A stretch of 64,000 nt of DNA, taken from positions 102,352,591 through 102,416,590 of the forward strand of contig CM073890.1 in assembly GCA_037176705.1 (NCBI GenBank). The letters are read 5' to 3'. The notes under the pieces were generated by a model that made no database searches, was not told the origin of the DNA, and was given only the letters and a program-made list of their open reading frames with translations. A program made the position numbers and the translations under genes. The stretch is from Molossus alvarezi (lineage: Eukaryota; Chordata; Mammalia; Chiroptera; Molossidae). This document shows positions 21,255-32,427 of the stretch, one piece after another (the first letter of the stretch is position 1; each line of letters opens with the position of its first letter).

Positions 21255-22077
21255 TTTGGCTATCACTGTGGGCTTTGGAGCCTGTCAAGTTCTCCCTGTG
21301 GGTGTTGGTGTTCTGCTATTTGTGGCTCCCTCTCCTGTGTTTAGATGAGTGAGGGAAGACCCACGTTGAACACCTCTGTCAAGTCTTACTTTCCTGGTTA
21401 AAGTTGCCAGTCCAGGAAAGGTACTGTTATCCTCTAGCTTTTTGCCTGGAGGCTAGCAGTCTAGGTTAATTGATGAGTTTTGGGTTGTCAGTTGATTGAA
21501 AAACTCCCTCTGGTGCTCAGCCAAGGGGCTTTCACGAGGGTGGGGCAGATGCTGGTTGTTAGTGAGCCTCAATTAGCACTTCAATGGCCCACAGGGTGGG
21601 GTTGGATCTCCGAGGGAGGGGCTGCTGCCTCTCCTCAGAGCCCTGGGAAGGAGCAATGTGGCCACAGTCCTGTGTGGCTGTACTCAGCCAAAGCTCTGAG
21701 CGCCCTCCAAACCCCGAGTGTCCCCACACAGTTCCAGTCCAGTCTGCCCTCCCTCTGCCGGAGCCCAAGGTGAGTGGCTGTGGCTGTTTCAGCCTCTGTC
21801 CCGGCTGCGCTGTGGAGCCGCCTGGGAGTGTGACCCGCGGGCGCCGCTCCCAGCTAAGGCCGCTGCCGAGCTGCCGACCGTGGGCTCCCAGCCCCCGTTT
21901 CGCGCCTTCGCAAGCCTACCGGGATGGAGTCAGTGTCCCTCGTTGTATGGCCCTTGCAAGCTGCTTTTCTGTTGCTTTTTCCCGTCGATTTGTCTGTGTT
22001 ATAGTTGTAATTCCAGTTTGGTTCTGGGAGACGGTCTGTGTAGCTCCGCTCACTCCGCCGCCATTTTTTTGTTTTTC
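21255..22077 (-). promoter_or_regulatory. L1 5' UTR and internal promoter
   Basis: About 820 bp upstream of ORF1. The first sense bases read GAAAAACAAAAAAATGGCGG. The AAAATGGCGGC core (plus-strand 22056-22070) matches the YY1 site that positions transcription start in human L1. The first 300 sense bases (plus-strand about 21780-22060) are GC- and CpG-rich, as expected of an L1 promoter. The antisense strand holds a 206-codon ATG-initiated frame (21584-22204) that crosses the 5' junction into flanking DNA. Confidence 0.8.
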
Positions 22078-22092
22078 TAAACGATACCCTTT

Positions 22093-23079
22093 AAAAATGA
22101 AAATGACAAGATGCAGGCTGAGAAAATACTGGGAGTTTGTATATCAGAAGAAAGGTTTTGTACCCAACGTATTTTTAAACCACAACTCAATACTGGAAGG
22201 ATAACAATAAAAACAACAAAACAAAATATTGAAACAGGTAGAAGTTCTGTACAGACACCTCACCAGATATATGAATCGCAAACAACCACATAAACATATG
22301 CTCCACATCCTTAATTTTTAGAAAAATGCAAATTAGAAGCACAACATGGTATCACTTTACATCCATTAGAATAGTTACTAGTAAAACAAATTGATTATCC
22401 CAAGTGTTGGTTAGCTTGTGGAGAAACTTAGATTCTCATGCCCTCCTAATAGGAATATAAAATGCTAAACCTTCTTCTGAAAAAGAAGTTTACAGTAATG
22501 AAATGATCATTGTTCACCTACTATCTACTATGTAACCTGCCGATCCATTTCTACCACCATTCCCCAAATCACAACACATATCAGCATAAAACCTTGTACA
22601 CAAATGTTCATAAGTGCTTTTCATATAATAACCCTCAATAAAAACAAATAAAATACCCATTAAACTGTGAATGCATAAATTGTGGCATATTCATCCAATG
22701 GAAAAATACTCAGCAATAAAATAGAAGAAAATTTTAATAAATAAATCAACAAGGATGGATGTCAAGGACATTAAACTGAGTCAAAAATGTAGGCAAAGAT
22801 ACACATATATTGTATCAAATTTATACAGTCATCAAAAATGCAAACCACTTAGAAGAAAGTTGGTCAGTGACAGTATTGCTTGGGGATGGGCCTGGATAGA
22901 ACCTGGGATTAAAAGGCTCATAAAGACAGTGTTGGTGGTAAAGAACATGTTTGTTATCTTGATTGTGGTGATGGGTTTCAGGGGTTGATATTATAAATAT
23001 CAAAACTGGTAAATTATTCACTTTAAATAGGTGCAATTTATTGAAAGTCAATTATTCCCCAGTGAAGTTAAAAAAAAAT
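22093..23079 (+). mobile_element. Ancient L1, segment 5 of 5 (C-terminus and 3' end)
   Basis: Resumes after the young L1: blocks like 'AATGCAAATTAGAAGCACAACATGGTATCAC' (about 22325-22355), then 'CCAATGGAAAAATACTCAGCAATAAAA' near 22696, mark the ORF2 C-terminal region, and the 3' UTR ends with AGTGAAGTTAAAAAAAAA near 23060-23079. Decayed and non-coding. With segments 1-4 it shows that one old L1 hosted two HAL1s, an LTR and a young L1. Confidence 0.8.
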
Positions 23080-23680
23080 TCAAACCAACTACTGTCTCCT
23101 CACAGAAAAATGGAGATTTATTATCTTGTTAAACTGATGCTTAAATCAGCATAGCTCCTCATAGCACACAGGGTTATATTTGGTCCATTAATTCTCTCTC
23201 TTGGAAAAAGAAATAATTTAGTTCAAAACAAAACGAGAACAAAAACAAACAACAGCTAGGCCTTGATTTAAAGTACAGCGCCTTATCGACAGAAAGGAAA
23301 GAGTGGGCTAAATTTCTTCCTTAGTCGTCAAGCCTCTTTATTTCATAATGCACAAGAAGCTCAGAAAGATGGGAAAATCCCCCAAGCTATGACTCAGAGA
23401 GTAACGCGGAGGTATGGAGAGCCCACAAGCCATAAAGGTGCTAATTGACAGGTTCACAGTAACTGACAAGGTTTAAAACAGAGACACCCAGAGGATACAA
23501 AATTGTCCTCACTAGATTGAAAATGCTTCATCCAAGGGAAAAATTCTTTTACTTACATCATTGTAGGCATCTGTGGTTTTTAATATTACAAAAATTACCC
23601 AGGAAACAACATGGATATCACAAAAATTGGGTAATTTGGCAAACATTCCCACGTAGAGTTCTGTCGTCTTTTCAGATTAC
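23080..23680. other. Unique-looking DNA, no feature recognised
   Basis: Moderate GC with no recognisable repeat or gene. Short open frames show no domain. Confidence 0.45.
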
Positions 23681-23692
23681 AAATGGGTTCTT

Positions 23693-23910
23693 GCCAGGCT
23701 AGTGTGGCTCAGTGGATAAGTGTCGACCCATGCACCAAAAGGTCACTGGTTTGATTTCCAGCCAGGGTACATGCCCATGTTGTGGGCTCCATCCCCAGTA
23801 GGGGGTGGGCAGGAAGCAACTGATTGATGTTTCTCTCACGTAGATGTTTCTATCTCTCCCTTCCTCTCTCTCTAAAAACAATCAATGAAAACCAAAAAAA
23901 AGAAGGAAAG
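23693..23910 (+). mobile_element. VES SINE (short class)
   Basis: Head GCCAGGCTAGTGTGGCTCAG, B-box-like GGTTTGATTTCC, tail TCTCTAAAAACAATCAATG. Perfect 12-bp TSD aaatgggttctt at 23681-23692 and 23911-23922. Confidence 0.93.
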
Positions 23911-24519
23911 AAATGGGTTCTTTTCTTTTGGTTTAATCTGGACTAAAAATTCCAGTCACAGTCATTTTCTAGGTATTAGCCTGTGTTGGAATGTTCAAGC
24001 CCGTGGTTTCCAGAGTCTCAAATGCTATTTTGTAACCTCTGCCTGAAATGATCATGCAACAGAAAGAAAGAGAAAACCAGACACTCAGAGAAAATGAAGT
24101 ACCCGCAAAGGTTCATTGCTATGCAGTTTCTACACCTTGCCTCATTTCCACAGATGGCAGTGTTTATCCTCCTCTCCCCCTGAGAATGTTCACAGGGAGG
24201 GGACTGAGAAATAAGACCACCCGAGTCTGCATAAATTAGCTGTTTACACCAGGATATTTTTGTCTAGAAATCAAGACTGCAAAAAAATAAATAATTTCTC
24301 ATTTGCTTCAGAAAACTCTTTTAAGCCAATTTTTCTGAGTAAGTGTCTCCCTGTGTTGGGATGGGGCGGGGGGTGGTATATGTTACCTGGACAAATAGCT
24401 AACCGATGAGGACAGTTATTTGCTCATCAGACTTGGCTTCGTAAATATGTTTTAAGTTTCTCCTTATTTTTTTAAAATGTAATATTTATTTTTTAAAAAG
24501 CTATATTTTCAAATTATTA

Positions 24520-24570
24520 GATCGATAGATGATAGATAGATATATAGATAGACAGACAGACAGATAGGAT
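24520..24570 (+). repeat. (GATA)n/(GACA)n microsatellite
   Basis: Interrupted GATA tract passing into three GACA units. Confidence 0.9.
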
Positions 24571-24602
24571 AGTCTATATGAGTAACTAAAAAAATGCCAT
24601 TA

Positions 24603-24846
24603 ACCCTGGCACGTTTGGCTCAGCGGTTAGAGCGTTGGCCAGTGGACCGGAGAGTCCCGGGTTCGGTTTCCCCTAAGGGCACGTACCTCGGTTGCAGTTT
24701 GTCCCCAGACCTGGTTGGGGTCTGTGGGGTGGTGACCAGTCAATGTGTCTCTCTCACATTGATGTTTCTCTCTCTCTCTTCCTCCCTCCCTCCTGCTCTA
24801 TCTGAACATGAGTGCAAAAATGTCCTGAGGTGAGGATAAAAAAAAA
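24603..24846 (+). mobile_element. VES SINE (long class), well preserved
   Basis: Head CCCTGGCACGTTTGGCTCAG, A box TGGCTCAGCGGTTAGAGC, B-box-like GGGTTCGGTTTCC, tail CCTGAGGTGAGGATAAAAA. The TSD is an atgccattaa/atgtcattaa pair either side (about 24593-24602 and 24847-24856). Retained CpGs suggest it is fairly young. Confidence 0.93.
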
Positions 24847-24856
24847 AATGTCATTA

Positions 24857-27126
24857 AAATTTATTCACCTCCTACCCTTTCAAAACCACTGGATGATAAC
24901 TTCTGCATGCCAAAGGCTTTTTGATCAAATCAAGCCATAGAATATATATTTATTGTTAATTTAAGTTTCAAAATACAGTTTCCAAGAAGTAAGAATGTCC
25001 CTCCAGTATGTTCAATACACTTCAGTCCTTGATCCAAGGGGAGACTGCCGTCCCTTCACCCCTGAAGCCTGAGGTCGCCACGTGCATTCAGTGTAAGGAA
25101 TACACGCTCTCCCCTCTTTCTGCCCACTTCTCCCTCCACTCACTAAAGTCCAAAGTGGAAAGATTTTATAGATTTGAATATCACCAAAGAGACAGTCCAG
25201 TAAAGAGGATAAGACAAATGCACAAATGGCAAGTGGATATTAGTATATATTTTTAAAAGTGTAGATATATGAAGGAATGGGGTTAGTGACACTTCTGAAT
25301 ATATCTCAACAACGAAGATGCCATTTGAAAGGAGTTCAGAAGTCTGATTAGAGGCTGAATAAAAATATTTTATTTGCAAGGGAAAATGATAAAATAAGAA
25401 AATCACAGCATTTCTTCTCCTCCTTTAATCAGTAAAATTCAAGCCAATGTCAGAGTTTGCAAGCTATTCTCATCCTGATTGCTCAGTGTTGGATCAACGA
25501 AATTACACTGAATTTTTACCCCTTTCTCAACAGTTCTTCTGATGAGAAATAATCAGACATTTAATCATTAAATATTTCAAGGTGGTTCTCAATAACCCAC
25601 ATGATGGAAATAGTGCTCCTCATTTTTTAAAGAAATGTCTTTGAAGATGTCTGTCTGCCAAATTTTATGTATTCATGTGTGTATATATATGTGGAGAAAG
25701 AAATCCGAGGACCAGCATTTCCCTGCCACTGTGAATGAATCGTAACTAGGTGAGTGCTGCCTTAAAGGGGTCCTGTGTTTTGAGAGATATCAACGCTGAC
25801 TAATTGGTCAAAAATAAATCCACCCTGTGTACGGTTTTCCTTCGACTGTGGAAGATCCTTTATACTGTGAAGATTTGATGGCATTTAAAAATGTCAACCT
25901 TAGCCAATGTAGTTAGTTAGGCCTACTTAGACTTTCAGAGAGTGAAAATAAGGTTGAAAGAGAAAAAAATAATAACTTTATACTATCATCTGAGGGCATT
26001 AAAACTTTAGTGAAGAGACCAAACATTACAGAACGTGACACCCAAATATGCACTTTGAACTTTCGATTAGGGTCAACATGCTTCAAAAGAGACTTAATCC
26101 TGTAGCAACTTCTTGTATGACACAGGCAGGCACCCCAATCTGCAGCTGGCGGGATTGGTGAGAACTGAGGTGATAACGCAGCAGAAAATGTGAGGAACAA
26201 AGGCACAGCCCCTGAGAATATTTAACCCAAATCTTTCTTTTACTTTTAAGTTGCTTTTCTATTAAAAAACAAACAATTTTGCCTCCTGATTCTGAGTGCA
26301 GTTTGTGATTTCTATAAATTATTTGGAAACAAAAACTATGAAATCCTTCTATATTACTATAATGCAGAAATGATCACGGTTGTTTTTCCTTCAGTAATCT
26401 ATTTCCTTCTAGTAAATGTGATGGTAATGAGTACAGGAAAAAGAACTTCTACTCTCATTTATTTTGAATAAATGACATTAAGCTCCTCCCCCCTCCCACC
26501 CCCAAACCTCTCTGGAGTACAGCTCTGAAACATTTGTGGAGAGGTGTTAATTTGAAAAGTTTCTGTGGCTGCCTGAGATAGCATAGGTATCAGATTCCAA
26601 TGTGAGTTGGGAGACAGGCCAAAATGCAAATTTCCAAGGAAACAGCTAAGCCTTTCTCTCCAAACCCTTTTGAAAACTCTCACTTAGATGGAGAATATAA
26701 GAATTCAAAAGAGGTTTTAAAACTGTGTTTCTGAAGATATGTCTTTAAAGAAAAGTATTGCCAGGCTCTGAAACTTCACCCAAAACCGAAGGCAACTGTT
26801 ACGCTCAAGAAATAAAGGATGAAGGTGACTTGACCTCAAGTTTAATGAGGGGCCCTTCCAGGAGATCACCCAGAGAATTGAAATTAGGTACCCAGCAGAT
26901 ATGGATTGACCCAAGACTGATTTTCACACTTGCTTGAGGGTAAGATACAAATCTGTGGCTACCTATGTCTGCAGCATGTTGAAACAAGAGAAGAAAGAAA
27001 AAACAAGGGCTTTGGGAGGGTTGTGGCTGACTTTCTAAATCACTGCGTTTGCTTCTAACAACTGTACATAGTAACTAGAACATGGAGTGCATCTAGCTCT
27101 AGCTGTGTGTGGCCAGGGTCATTTTT
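24857..27126. other. 2.3 kb of unique-looking DNA
   Basis: No repeat family or coding exon recognised. GC is somewhat higher than the surroundings around 25,010-25,150 and 26,090-26,220. Short minus-strand frames between 25,913 and 26,987 lack recognisable domains. It could hold conserved non-coding elements, which only alignment to other mammals would show. Confidence 0.4.
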
Positions 27127-28298
27127 AAAGGGATTTGGGGGCTTCCGGTCAAGATGCTGGCATAGGTAAATGTGGTACTCGCCTCCTCCCACAACCACAT
27201 CAAAAGTGCCATTAAACTACAGAACAACCATCATTCAGAACCCCCTGAAATTGAGCTGAATGAAAGTGCTACAACGAAGAAGTTAAAGAAGCCACATCCA
27301 CACTGGTAAGAGGAGTGAAGAAGTGGAAGGTCCTCCCTGAGGGCCTTCATCAGGGTTCCAGTGCCAGGAAGAGAAGTCCCCACAACTTCTGGCTGTAAAA
27401 TCCAGCGTGGATCGAGGCTGAGGGAGGCTAGTGCTGTTGGGGTCCCAGGCAGTTCCTCTTGAAGGATAGTTGCCTGGACTTACGGGAACTCACTCCCTCT
27501 GAGCTCCAGCACAGGGGCAGCAGCTTGGAAGGCACCAGAGACGTATGGGGAGGAACTGGATTTTTGGCACCAGGGCGAGAGCTGGAGGTGCAGCTTTCTC
27601 CCAAACAGAAATGCTGGCAGAGGCAATTGTTCCTTTGGTGAGCCCTGCCCCCACAGGATAGCAGATGGCGCCATAACTGAGACTCCATCAACCTGGTTTA
27701 CATTGTTTGCCTCACCCTGGTGATTTCTTAACTTTTGGGCCCACCCAAGCTGTTTCCAGTGGCTTTACCATAGGAAGGGCCTGTCTTGGCACATGTTTCA
27801 GATTTTCCTAAAATCTCTCAAACAAGTAGCATCTGGCCTCAGTGAGCCCCAAACCTCCAGCTAAGTGACCCCAGGCCTGGCAGTAGCAGCAGCCACCCTT
27901 GGATCACAGCTTGGCCTTGCTGGGGCACCTCCAAGCCCAGCACAAGAAGCAGTCATTTGCAGATCATTTTGTAGCATATGCCTGGTGGCTCCAGGTAAAA
28001 CGCAGGTAGTGGCCCACCTTGGCCTGCACCTCCTGGGAGGTCCTAGAGCCAGCACACCCAGTGGACAGCTTCAGACCACATCAAAGCACCACCACCCAAC
28101 CACCTCCACAAGTGACATACTTAAGGGGGGAACTCAGTAGGTACCAGAGCCCTGTTGAAGTAAATCTTGCTCTGTGTGGTGGTCCCCTGCACAGCTGAAC
28201 CTCCAAGGTGGTCAGAAGTTGGTAGTCAGTGGTCACAGCCTGTCTTTGCAGCTCATCAACCTGAGTAAATCCCTCCCATTAATGTGTCAACAACAATC

Positions 28299-28374
28299 AA
28301 GACTCAATTATAACAGAAGGGTGTACAGTCCACACTAAGACTCATTAACAACAGAAGGGTGTACAGTCCACCTC
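28299..28374 (+). repeat. Two 38-bp tandem repeats in HAL1 copy C 5' UTR
   Basis: Two adjacent units (28299-28336 and 28337-28374) each begin AAGACTCA and contain CAGAAGGGTGTACAGTCCAC, with a few differences near the start. They lie within the segment missing from the younger HAL1 copies. Short tandem units in 5' UTRs recall L1 promoter monomers, but two units prove nothing. Confidence 0.8.
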
Positions 28375-28514
28375 GAGTGCCCAGCTGCGGTAACCAGGGA
28401 GGCAGTACCACTGGACCACACAGGATACCTATTAAATTAGGCCACCCTACCAAGCGTAGGAGACATAATAGCTCTATCTAATACATAGAAACAAATACAG
28501 GGAGGCAGCCAAAA

Positions 28515-29620
28515 TGAGGAGACAAAGAAACATGTCCCAAATGAAAGAAGAGAACAAAACTCCAGAAAAATAACTAAACAAAATGGAGACAAGCAAACTA
28601 CTATAAGCAGAGTTTAAAGTAATGGTTAAAAGGATGTTCAGGGAACTTAGTGAGGACCTGAAGAACATAAAAAAGGACCAATCATAAATGAAGGATACAT
28701 TAACTGAAATAAAGAATAATTTATAGAGAATCAACAGCAAAGTAGGTGAAGCTGAGAATCAAACCATCAATTTGAAATATAAGAAAGAAAAAAAAACATC
28801 TAATCAGAACAGCAAAAAGAATAAAAGAATCCAAAAAGATAAGGATAGTGTAAGTATGTATCCTCTGGGACAATGTCAAGTGTAACAGCATTCTCATAAT
28901 GGGGGTGCCAGAAGGAGAAAAGAGAGAGCAAAAAATTGAAAAACTACTTGAAAAAATAATGACAGAAAACTCCCCTACCATGGTGAAGGAAAGAGACATA
29001 CAAGTCCAGGTAGCACAGAGAGTCCCAAAAAAGGCGAACCCAAAAAGGCCCACATCTAGACACCTCATAATTCAAATCCCAAAGGTTAGAGACAGACCAA
29101 GAATCTTAAAAGCAGGAAGAGAAAAGCAGTTACCCACAAGGGTGCTCCCATAAGAATTTCAGTTGATTTCTCAAAAGAAACTTTAGCTGTGGCCAGTTTT
29201 GCTCAGTGGTTAGACATTGGCCCACACATCAAAGAGTTTAGGGTTTGAGTCCAGTCAAGGGCTTGTACCTCAGTTGCAGTTTGTTCCCTGGCCCTGGTTA
29301 GAGTCATGTGAGAGGCAACCAATCGATGTGTCTCTCTCACAATGATGTTTCTCTCTCTCTCTCCCTCCCACTCTGTCTGAAAAAAAGAGGGAAAACAAAG
29401 AAACTCTGCAGGCCAGAAGTGAGTGGCAAGGAATATTCAAAGTCATGAAAGGAAGAACCTACAACCAGATTGCTCTACGCTGCAAAGCTATCCTTTAGAA
29501 TCGATGGCCATATAAAGAGCTTCTCAGACAAGAAAAAGCTAAAGGAGTTCATCACCAACAAACCAGTATCATATAAAATGTTGAAGAGTCTTCTTAAAGA
29601 AGAAGATCAAAAATAGGAAC
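28515..29620 (+). pseudogene. HAL1 copy C ORF1 remnant
   Basis: Starts with ATGAGGAGACAAAGAAAC, matching the ORF1 start of copies A and B, but an early TAA and many indels follow. The longest readable piece is 28899-29153 (84 codons), covering the RRM-like block (GVPEGEKREQ) and RPTSRHL. The rest of the C-terminal domain follows after the SINE (about 29405-29615, encoding an ARSEWQ-like segment). Non-functional. Confidence 0.8.
29183..29396 (+). mobile_element. VES SINE (long-class body) inside HAL1 copy C ORF1
   Basis: Head GTGGCCAGTTTTGCTCAGTGG, CT-rich middle and a tail cut to TCTGAAAAAAAGAGGG. The TSD aaagaaact is at 29174-29182 and 29397-29405, and the ORF1 sequence resumes across it. 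This insertion post-dates HAL1 copy C. Confidence 0.9.
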
Positions 29621-29714
29621 AATAAAATGGCAATAAATATATATCTATCAACAAGTGAATCTACAAACAAAATGAACAGAAACAGACTCATAGATACAAA
29701 AAATAAAAGGGACT

Positions 29715-31263
29715 TTGCCTCAGACTATCAGCTAGACTAAGATGGCAGGAACGTAAAGCAGGTGTATGCGAGTTAGACTGTAAAAAAAGCCGCCCATTGA
29801 GGGGACCAGGATGGCAGATGAAGGAGAGGCACTATTTCAGAGTGCAGCACTTCTAGTGCCCATAGAAGTATCCACTAGAAAGAGCATACATGAAATGAGG
29901 ACTTCGCTATAGGCTTTTCTCCTCCCACCTACCACCTCTGTCTTTAAGCTACAAAAGGGTATCCAGCAGCTTTAGTGAGTAGAGCAGGAGGTGGACAAGA
30001 AAAGGCTAAGAAAGTCTTTATTCCTTACACTAAGTGCATGTGGAAACCTCAAGCTTCTGGGGGTGAAATGACAGATATCTGACCTTTGATCAAGGACTGA
30101 AGTATAAAGAACATTTTGAAGACACATGTTTATTTCGTGGAAAGTGTATTTTGAAACTTAAATAAACAATGAATATATACCTGATATGATCAAAAAGCCT
30201 TTGCCATGCAGAAGTTATCATCAAGTGGCTTTGAAGGGGTGAGGAAGTGAATAGATTTTCATGACATTTTTTGGTGAGCTCATATAGCCTATCATTTAGC
30301 TAGCTAGCTAGCTATCATCTTTATAAACACACATATACACAATAATTTGAGTAAAACAGCTTTTCATTCATAAATATTGTATTTAAGGAGGCAGGAAAAG
30401 ACTTAACATATACTGGAGCCAAATTTGATGAGTATACAGTTGTCTTCAGAAGTTAGCTCATTTCTTCAGGCAAGTACATAGTATTCTCTGGATCAGGCCC
30501 ATCAGATATTTAGGAAAGCTATCCTATTCCACCCTTGCAATATATAATGTTTTTTTTCCATCATAAATACATGTGTTTCCAATGGGAGAGATTGGAAATG
30601 GAGGGGTGATTTATTCATATTAATCCTAAAATGTTTTTGTAGGGACTTTGAGGACATTCCTACATGGGAGTCGAGTATGTTCCTTGATTGAGTTGTGAAT
30701 CAACTCCCAGTTTATGTTCTCCAAAACTGTGTTCTGACCTCTAAGACTTTCATCCTTGTCTTTTTCTACTTCCCTTGACACATCTGAGGTAAGCATTAGA
30801 TTGAATGATTTTCTTTTTTTTTCAGAATTGAGCAGTTTAATCAGTTTGCTTCCTGCCTATATATGTTTGCTGACCAAGGGTCATTTTAGACTTGTAAAGT
30901 TACTGGTACTTTGAAAGTATACAGCAATTCAAAGCATAGCTTTTTATCTATGAAACTTCAATCAGCTCTATTTGTAATGACCACTCTTTGCTACATAAAC
31001 TTTATTTTCACTATATTTTCTTGGTTTCTTCCCCCTAGGCAGTTCTTTTTCTATCTCACATTAATTTGGAAAATTGGATTCTGTCAAGTCTGCATGGGAG
31101 AGTCATGCCATTAGATTTTCCCCTAAACTCTTTAATCTAATTGGTATAATTTTCTGGAGCCCATACCCTAAAACAACTTAAGTCATTCTGAGATTTTAGA
31201 AATGGATATGCCAATCTCAAAATTGCTTTCTTCTTTGCAAAGAGACCAAGAATCAGTCTTTTT
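29715..31263. other. Unique-looking DNA with a short AGCT tract
   Basis: No gene or repeat family named. A (TAGC)n tract lies at about 30297-30316. The first 250 bp contain two ATGGCAG blocks that faintly recall L1/HAL1 5' ends, but not enough to call. Confidence 0.4.
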
Positions 31264-31279
31264 CACTCAAAGCATTTTC

Positions 31280-31504
31280 TTTTTAAAAATAAATTTTTTT
31301 TCTTTATTGATTTTAGAGAGAGAGAAAGGGACAGGGAGCGAGAGATAGAAACATCTATGACAGAGAATATTGATTGGCCTCCTCCTTCCTGCCCCCCACT
31401 GGGGATCAGGCCCACAACCTGGGCATGTGCCTTGACTGGGAATTGAACCCGAGACCTCTTGGTGCATGGGTGGATGCTCAACCTATGAGCCACACCAGCC
31501 AGGC
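31280..31504 (-). mobile_element. VES SINE (short class), antisense
   Basis: Plus strand shows the reversed tail (TTTCTTTATTGATTTTAGAG), GA-rich middle, CCCCCCACTGGGGATC and head GAGCCACACCAGCCAGGCC. Perfect 16-bp TSD cactcaaagcattttc at 31264-31279 and 31505-31520. Confidence 0.95.
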
Positions 31505-31520
31505 CACTCAAAGCATTTTC

Positions 31521-32419
31521 ACGTTTATATTTTGATATGTGAAGATGAGAGCCTGTTATCTCTTCCAGTCTTACAACTAATTAAAATCACTTAGGACCAT
31601 TATTCTCTTTCATGTATGTTTGCAAACTGGCCAGTTCTTTTCTGAATGTCTCTTGCCTATAATATATTTTCTTATAATATGTTATCAAACATAGCTCAGT
31701 GGAATGTGCATGTTTTAAATACTTTTAGGCAACATGTTAAATTCTCTATTATATAACAGGACTCAGTAGAAATTATGATATATGTTACTTAATCAAATAT
31801 ATTTGACTTTGTCCCTTTTTTCTCCAAAGTTATTGGCATCATTGCTTCCTTTGCAAAAACTAACAAAGACTTTTCTAGTACTAGGCACTTTTCATTTCTT
31901 TTTTCACTCATCAAAATAAAAGTAAATATGATTTAAATGCATATTAAAATAAAGTTTAAGAAAACAATTTAGGGGAGAAAGAAAATGGTATCCAACCTAG
32001 GATGAGATCATTACTGCAATTAAACATTGATTGTATCTCCGGCTTCATAGCAGTCAAAGCTTAAGTTAAAAGCAATATTATATAATTATGTAAAAAGAAA
32101 GCCCATAATTTTACCTGGGGAGATATTTTCATGGCATTAAATTCCTGGATAATAGTTTTTTTCATTATATAGCAATAAGAAATAGTAAGCAATACAGTAG
32201 ATACAATGAAAAAAATGAAAAAACAACAAAAAAAATCAGTTCTGTAGGTGGTCATGGAATATTTTTAAAATAGTCCTTTCTTATAAAATGTAATTTAAAA
32301 ATAATAAGTAAATATATACTTTATATAAATAAAGTTCTTACTAAGTGCTGATCTTAGACTTAACTTCTGAGTTACTAAAGATTAATTAGGGAGACACATG
32401 GTAAATAAATAAAAAAATT
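31521..32419. other. AT-rich DNA, nothing recognised
   Basis: No coding exon or named repeat. A 64-codon minus-strand frame at 32061-32255 is hydrophobic by composition only. Confidence 0.45.
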
Positions 32420-32427
32420 ATAATTGA

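Larger units (their letters stand above)
16219..22077 (-). mobile_element. Full-length young L1 (LINE-1) retrotransposon
   Basis: A 5.86-kb L1 in minus orientation with a perfect 15-bp TSD (taaacgatacccttt at 16204-16218 and 22078-22092). In sense order it has an 0.82-kb 5' UTR with a GC- and CpG-rich part, ORF1 (293 codons), a 45-bp spacer, ORF2 (1274 codons), a 3' UTR with two G-rich tracts, and a long A-rich tail (plus-strand Ts from 16219). The pre-insertion site reads CCCTTT/AAAAAT, which fits the L1 endonuclease preference TTTT/AA. Both ORFs are uninterrupted. It may be retrotransposition-competent or very recently so, and could have supplied enzymes for the HAL1 and SINE copies around it. 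It lies inside an ancient plus-strand L1. Confidence 0.97.
27139..29704 (+). mobile_element. HAL1 copy C: older ORF1-only element with extra 5' UTR and short 3' end
   Basis: Begins CTTCCGGTCAAGATGCTGGC like copies A and B and follows their 5' UTR to about 27,855. It then has about 600 bp (27,860-28,470) absent from A and B before rejoining at AAACAAATACAGGGAGGCAGCC. ORF1 is broken in several places and carries a VES SINE. The 3' end stops just after the ATAGATAC block with an A-rich tail, so it lacks the G-rich 3' UTR of A and B. An imperfect TSD is aaagggatttg (about 27127) and aaagggactttg (about 29705). Its divergence shows that it is older. Confidence 0.8.

Noticed and set aside
20755..21348. 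197-codon plus-strand frame opposite L1 ORF1
   Set aside because: Antisense shadow of ORF1 continuing into the 5' UTR; its start is opposite coding sequence and it shows no domain.
28299..28374. CRISPR-like or satellite array
   Set aside because: Only two adjacent units without spacers, in a eukaryotic repeat element.
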